NCBI GenBank assembly: GCA_902536935.1
Contig: CACAZM010000001.1
Span: 86,013-150,012 of the forward strand
Direction of reading: 5' to 3'
Source of the DNA: an uncultured Bacteroidota bacterium
GTDB taxonomy: Bacteria > Bacteroidota > Bacteroidia > Flavobacteriales > Flavobacteriaceae
Length of the DNA stretch: 64,000 nucleotides
Below are positions 59,426-64,000 of the stretch, one piece after another; position 1 is the stretch's first letter; every line of letters begins with the position of its first letter. The translations under genes were made by a program, and so were the position numbers. The notes beneath the pieces were generated by a model that worked only from the letters and a program-made list of their open reading frames with translations, did not search any database and was not told where the DNA came from.

Positions 59426-60022
59426 ATGATTCATACTGCCCGTTTTTTGGTTAGCAACTCTTCTGTTGATCAGTGCCCAAAGTCTTCTCTTCCTGAGTAC
59501 GCGTTTATCGGCCGATCAAATGTTGGAAAATCATCAATAATCAATGCCTTGACCAACAATAAAAAACTAGCAAAAACATCTAGAACACCTGGAAAAACAA
59601 AGCTGATTAATCACTTTTTGATCAATGGAGCATGGTGCCTGGTTGACTTACCTGGTTATGGTTATGCCAAAATATCTAAACATGAGCGAAAGGAACTTAA
59701 AACACTGATCCAAAGATATTTTTCCAAACGTAAACAATTGGTCAATACTTTTGTTTTGATCGATAGTCGGCACAAACCGCAAGACATCGATGTCAATTTT
59801 ATCAATACTCTAGGTGCTAAACAATATCCATTCTCTATAGTTTTTACGAAGGTTGATAAACTCTCCAACACACAACGTCAAAACAATATATCAGTTTATA
59901 AATCGCATCTTTTGGATCAGGGATGGGAAAATGTTCCGCCATTATTTGAATCTTCAGCTAAGACTGGAGAAGGAAAAAAAGAAATTCTCAACTATATCGA
60001 AACAATCAATTCTAATCTTTAG
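59426..60022 (+). CDS. engB: YihA/EngB-family ribosome biogenesis GTP-binding protein
   Basis: FIGRSNVGKSSIINALTN; KTSRTPGKTKLINHFLIN; WCLVDLPGYGYAKIS; VFTKVDKL. Confidence 0.97.
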   Translation: MIHTARFLVSNSSVDQCPKSSLPEYAFIGRSNVGKSSIINALTNNKKLAKTSRTPGKTKLINHFLINGAWCLVDLPGYGYAKISKHERKELKTLIQRYFSKRKQLVNTFVLIDSRHKPQDIDVNFINTLGAKQYPFSIVFTKVDKLSNTQRQNNISVYKSHLLDQGWENVPPLFESSAKTGEGKKEILNYIETINSNL

Positions 60023-60356
60023 TTTTTTGGGCCTTGCCCAGGTTATGTTCACTTGAAAAATAATCGCAAAATTGCTGAAAAGCCTCGCCCATTTCAATAT
60101 CTTGTGTTGCTTTCATGTACGAGCTGCGAATCCCGACAAGCGTTTGGTGAACAAATACACGCATTTGATCAACAGGCATCTTTTTCGTCCATAAATCGAT
60201 GCGTGCACTTTCTTGGGTTTCTTTGTCCCAGGTGCTTAAAAAAACGGCGTGTGTTTCTTGCTGGTCAATACCACCATCTGTGGCAGACCAACTTAGCTTT
60301 TCTGGTACATGATTATCATCAAGGGTGACATCTATGGTGATACTGGTCTTTTTCAT
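60012..60356 (-). CDS. gldC: Gliding motility protein GldC
   Basis: 114 aa; MKKTSITIDVTLDDNHVPEKLSWSATDGGIDQQETHAVFLSTWDKETQESARIDLWTKKMPVDQM; paired with gldB. Confidence 0.92.
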   Translation of the reverse strand: MKKTSITIDVTLDDNHVPEKLSWSATDGGIDQQETHAVFLSTWDKETQESARIDLWTKKMPVDQMRVFVHQTLVGIRSSYMKATQDIEMGEAFQQFCDYFSSEHNLGKAQKTKD

Positions 60357-61327
60357 CTTCTTCGAGGTTTATATTTTGATTTTTCAAACAATTCTCTGTA
60401 AGGAGTACTAAGGAGCTGCGCAATGGATTTTTGTTCTTTCATTTGGTAGGCCTTAACGATTTGAAGACCTAGCCATTGACCGATTTGACCTGGAGAGTCT
60501 ACGTCAATATTCAAATAAAATTTTGAAAAGGGCGCCGGCGAAATAAAACGTTTTATCAACTCTGGATCTGTACTGTAAAGCAACTCTTTGGAAACAAAGA
60601 AATTCCAGATTTCTTTTTCGTTCGTCATTACCCAAGCGAGCTGGTCAGGGGTGTAGCCCAAAATTTTATTTTCTGAATAATCGGATAAAATCGATTGTTT
60701 CAAGAACTGAATTTTCCCTGAATAAATCAATTGTGCTAAAAAGGTACGGTCTTTGGGTAATTCAATTCGATTTTTTGCAAATGATTCTGCTAGTTCTTTT
60801 GATAGATTTTTCAACTCCATTTGCTGACGTAAATACAAGGCAATTCCCTCATACATATGGTGATTAATACCCAAAAAATTGTCAATTGCAATCAATGCCA
60901 TGCTATCGTTGAGAATGACTTTATTGTTGTAGTCAACGTCCGAAGTAATAGTAAACACCCTTTTGGGCACACGAGCATTCTCAAAAACACGAGGAAGACC
61001 ATCCATAAAAGGGTTCAGTTGGTCTTGAATATCCGAATTCGAAATCGATTTGGTCTGTTCATACAAAGTTAGCTGTAAGGAATCTGTACGTCGATTGACC
61101 CATACAGAAAAGGGATAGCTTTTTGGAAAAAAATAAGGAAACCTTTGCTCGACTTGTTTAAGGGAGTCGGGATGGGTATCAAAAAAAATCCTTTCAAAAC
61201 GTATGAGTTCATAGGATTGGGGAGAAGCCTTTGATGTTTTTCGGTTTGAGCAACTCCAAAATAGGATAGGAATAATCAAAAGAAGTAAAATTGAACAAAA
61301 CTTGTTTCTGAATCCGTGCATAAACAT
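60353..61327 (-). CDS. gldB: Gliding motility lipoprotein GldB
   Basis: LLIIPILFWSCSNR lipobox; YELIRFERIFFDTHPDSL; PFMDGLPRVFEN; LIALDNFLGINHHMYEGIALYLRQQM-like block. Confidence 0.92.
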   Translation of the reverse strand: MFMHGFRNKFCSILLLLIIPILFWSCSNRKTSKASPQSYELIRFERIFFDTHPDSLKQVEQRFPYFFPKSYPFSVWVNRRTDSLQLTLYEQTKSISNSDIQDQLNPFMDGLPRVFENARVPKRVFTITSDVDYNNKVILNDSMALIAIDNFLGINHHMYEGIALYLRQQMELKNLSKELAESFAKNRIELPKDRTFLAQLIYSGKIQFLKQSILSDYSENKILGYTPDQLAWVMTNEKEIWNFFVSKELLYSTDPELIKRFISPAPFSKFYLNIDVDSPGQIGQWLGLQIVKAYQMKEQKSIAQLLSTPYRELFEKSKYKPRRR

Positions 61328-61335
61328 TACCTTTG
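61328..61335 (+). promoter_or_regulatory. -7 promoter element TACCTTTG upstream of nadE
   Basis: TAnnTTTG match with a TTG about 23 nt upstream. Confidence 0.45.
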
Positions 61336-61393
61336 AAAGTAAAATTAGAGTTTACGAAGCTACTATTTTTTTAGACGATAATTCAGTTATGCT

Positions 61394-62182
61394 ATGAAAA
61401 CTAAAGACGTTGCCCATCATATTATAAATTGGTTAAATGACTATGCAGAAGAGTCAAAGCTATACGGCTTTGTTGTCGGAGTTTCCGGTGGTGTTGATTC
61501 CGCACTTACTTCTACCTTATGTGCCAATACAGGCAAACCTACACTTTGCCTTGAAATGCCAATACACCAAGAGAAAGATCAAGTTAGTCGAGCCAATAGT
61601 CATACAAATTGGCTTGCAAAAAATTTCAGTAATGTAAGAGTAAAAGTCGTGGCGCTAAATACCTTGTATGATAGCTTTTGCCAGTTGGACGCTGAAAGGA
61701 ATGACAACACAAACACCCCCCTTTCTTTAGCAAATACACGTTCTCGTTTACGAATGGCAACTTTATACTATTTCGCATCACAAGAACGCTTTCTTGTAGC
61801 TGGTACGGGTAATAAAGTTGAAGATTTTGGGGTTGGGTTTTACACCAAATACGGAGATGGCGGAGTTGATGTTAGTCCTATAGCAGATTTGATGAAAAGT
61901 CAGGTGAGAGAACTCGCTGCACATTTGGGGGTACATGGTTCCATTGTTCAGGCAGCTCCAACTGATGGGTTGTGGGACGATAATCGAACTGATGAAGACC
62001 AACTAGGTGCAACCTATGATGAGCTTGAATGGGCAATGAAACAACAAGAAAACGGAAAAAACGTAGCTGACTTTACAGATCGAGAGCAGACCGTTTTTAC
62101 TATTTATGAAAAACACCACACAATGAATAAACACAAAATGGTTCCGATCCCCGTTTGTGTGATACCGCAGCATTTAAAATAA
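61394..62182 (+). CDS. nadE: NAD(+) synthetase (ammonia-dependent type)
   Basis: VVGVSGGVDSALTSTLCANTG; LVAGTGNKVEDFGVGFYTKYGDGGVDVSPIADLMKSQVREL; no glutaminase domain. Confidence 0.96.
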   Translation: MKTKDVAHHIINWLNDYAEESKLYGFVVGVSGGVDSALTSTLCANTGKPTLCLEMPIHQEKDQVSRANSHTNWLAKNFSNVRVKVVALNTLYDSFCQLDAERNDNTNTPLSLANTRSRLRMATLYYFASQERFLVAGTGNKVEDFGVGFYTKYGDGGVDVSPIADLMKSQVRELAAHLGVHGSIVQAAPTDGLWDDNRTDEDQLGATYDELEWAMKQQENGKNVADFTDREQTVFTIYEKHHTMNKHKMVPIPVCVIPQHLK

Positions 62183-62285
62183 TTTTTTGTTATTTTTTTG
62201 AAGAATTTACTTACGTTCTTTGTAGTTTGTTTCAATTGTTGTTTCTTTAGGCAACCAACACAATTAAACATATTATTTTAAGTCT

Positions 62286-62921
62286 GTGATAAAAGTTGTA
62301 GTAGCTGATTCTCATCCAATAATCCATAAAGGGATCAAAGCCAGTTTTAAAAATTCCACAGAAATTTCAATCACTGGAAAAGCCCTGGTTCCAGATGATC
62401 TCTTCGATATTCTTGAGCGTAAGATGGTTGATATTATCGTCCTGGAACTCGATTTGCAAAAATCAGATGGATTAACGGTAATGCGACGAATTAAAAATGA
62501 GCACCCAGAGGTTCGTGTTTTGATCTTTTCAAATCAGCCTGAAGAAGTCTATGCTATTTCGTCATTAAAAGCAGGTGCATCTGGTTATCTGAACAAAAAG
62601 GCCAACCCTACTGCAATTCGTCATGCAATTTTGAAAATTGCATCTGGGGGAGTATACATCACCAATGAGCTTGCCCAAACTATTGCATTTGACGAGTCTA
62701 CAGGAAGACCAAGAAGAATGTTTAAAAAGCTATCTATGCGTGAAGTCGAGGTCCTTAAGATGCTTTGCGATGGCAGAAGGAACAAAGAGATTGCATTGGA
62801 ACTAGAACTAAACGAAAAAACTGTGAGTACATACCGTAGTCGAATAATGAAAAAATTACGCGTTCGAAACATCGTTGAGCTCGTTCGAAAAGCCCAATCG
62901 ATTCAAGTAGACTCCTTTTAA
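62286..62921 (+). CDS. LuxR/NarL-family response regulator with degenerate phosphoacceptor (Glu54)
   Basis: VVVADSHPIIHKGI; VLELDLQKSDG (Asp to Glu at the phosphoacceptor position); GASGYLNKKA; HTH LSMREVEVLKMLCDGRRNKEIALELELNEKTVSTYRSRIMKKL. Confidence 0.94.
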   Translation: MIKVVVADSHPIIHKGIKASFKNSTEISITGKALVPDDLFDILERKMVDIIVLELDLQKSDGLTVMRRIKNEHPEVRVLIFSNQPEEVYAISSLKAGASGYLNKKANPTAIRHAILKIASGGVYITNELAQTIAFDESTGRPRRMFKKLSMREVEVLKMLCDGRRNKEIALELELNEKTVSTYRSRIMKKLRVRNIVELVRKAQSIQVDSF

Positions 62922-64000
62922 AAGATAACACGATCCAAGCGCTTACTCAAATTCTTTTTAAGTCCAACATAATCATTGACCTCCTCTAAAATCTCCCGAT
63001 GGGTTTCAATATGGCTCTTTGTGGTTTGATTTTGTAATTCCCCTATTTTTTCTTGGATTAACAAACACCTGAGGTTAAGAATGGTTTGTTGTAACCACCT
63101 TCCGATTTCAGTCTTTTTGTCCTTAATCACTATATTTTTTCGTTCCCAATCGTGGAGAACATTGTTTTCATTATTCATTATAATACTGCTAACCAATTTG
63201 GACTGCTCTGGAGAAAGCTCTTGCAGAAACGTATCAATGACTAGAGGTTTTTGAGCATTATAAATTGACAATAAAGAATGGTAAAGTTCCCGAAAGTTTT
63301 GGGTCGATAGCTCGACTTCGTCCTGTTGGAGATCGAGATAAATTTTTTCATACACCTTGGCACTAATTTCAGTTGAAGTAAGAACAATTTTACCTTCGTC
63401 ATCAGACTGCATCACGACATCTTCAAATGAGACTTCTTCCTGTCCATACAGTAATAGGAGAGAGATGATATTTCTTTCGAGTTCAAAACGGAGATCAACT
63501 TTTTGTTTCGGAACATTGACCACTTGCATCTCAGTTAATTTTCGAGCTTGTGGTGCTTGCTGACCCTTTTTCTGAAGCAACTGGGCAAGGGTCGAAAACA
63601 GTACATCTTCACTGATATTCATCAAATAAGCACAGCTCTGTACATAGACCTCTCGGCGAATGGGATCTGGAATAATTGAAATACTCTGTACAATTTCACG
63701 AATAGTTTCGGCTTTTCTGATGGGCTCGTTTTTTCCTTGCTCTGCGAGTAATTTTGCTTTGAATTGAATAAAATCAACAGTATTGTTTTCCAAAAATTGT
63801 TTGACCTCTGAGAGCTGATGATTTCTGACAAAACTGTCAGGATCTTCACCATTGGGGAACGTACAAATGGAAACCTGCATCCCTGCTTCCAAGATGATAT
63901 CGACCCCACGCATGGCTGCGCGAAGACCTGCTGTATCTCCATCAAACAACAATGTAATGGTGTCTGTCAATCTTCGAATTAGACGAACTTGATCAGGAGT
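62918..64000 (-). CDS. dnaG: DNA primase, C-terminal portion (5' end outside window)
   Basis: Frame remains open to window edge (TPDQVRLIRRLTDTITLLFDGDTAGLRAAMRGVDIILEAGMQVSICTFPNGEDPDSFV), Toprim motif DGDTAG. Confidence 0.95.
   Translation of the reverse strand, partial: TPDQVRLIRRLTDTITLLFDGDTAGLRAAMRGVDIILEAGMQVSICTFPNGEDPDSFVRNHQLSEVKQFLENNTVDFIQFKAKLLAEQGKNEPIRKAETIREIVQSISIIPDPIRREVYVQSCAYLMNISEDVLFSTLAQLLQKKGQQAPQARKLTEMQVVNVPKQKVDLRFELERNIISLLLLYGQEEVSFEDVVMQSDDEGKIVLTSTEISAKVYEKIYLDLQQDEVELSTQNFRELYHSLLSIYNAQKPLVIDTFLQELSPEQSKLVSSIIMNNENNVLHDWERKNIVIKDKKTEIGRWLQQTILNLRCLLIQEKIGELQNQTTKSHIETHREILEEVNDYVGLKKNLSKRLDRVIF

Noticed and set aside
1-64000. CRISPR arrays, IS elements, prophage or integrase genes
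   Set aside because: No regularly spaced repeats of CRISPR length and no transposase, integrase or phage-type ORF were seen in the ORF track.

Overview
The window is Bacteroidota chromosome, most likely a marine Flavobacteriia: SusC/SusD, T9SS sorting domains, GldB/GldC and TAnnTTTG promoters are all present. It has two parts. (A) About 1-42.8 kb is an AT-rich accessory region. It is dominated by a large polysaccharide utilization locus (PUL) consistent with a sulfated, xylose-based glycan: hybrid two-component regulator, seven sulfatase modules, GH43, GH3, GH5, a sulfatase-GH10 fusion, a GH128-like hydrolase, a CE6/SASA-type esterase, SusC/SusD/SGBP, several T9SS-secreted proteins, and a xylose catabolic set (transporter, xylose isomerase, xylulokinase). 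It ends with a translationally coupled three-gene envelope cassette (LPP20-like lipoprotein, beta-barrel-like protein, LPP20-like NlpC/P60 lipoprotein) and a tRNA-Arg(TCG). (B) About 43-64 kb is conserved core: yqeY, the complete dcw cell-wall/division cluster on the minus strand (ftsZ back to mraZ), an alpha/beta hydrolase, engB, gldC, gldB, nadE, a LuxR-type response regulator and the 3' part of dnaG. The observations most worth follow-up are the single-polypeptide sulfatase-GH10 xylanase with divergent GH10 motifs, a terminator-like hairpin embedded in the signal-peptide codons of the GH5 gene, the LPP20/NlpC-P60 cassette, three 10-bp-phased MraZ-type boxes upstream of mraZ, and a NarL-type regulator with Glu in place of the phosphoacceptor Asp. 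All family calls come from reading motifs by eye; no database search was run.
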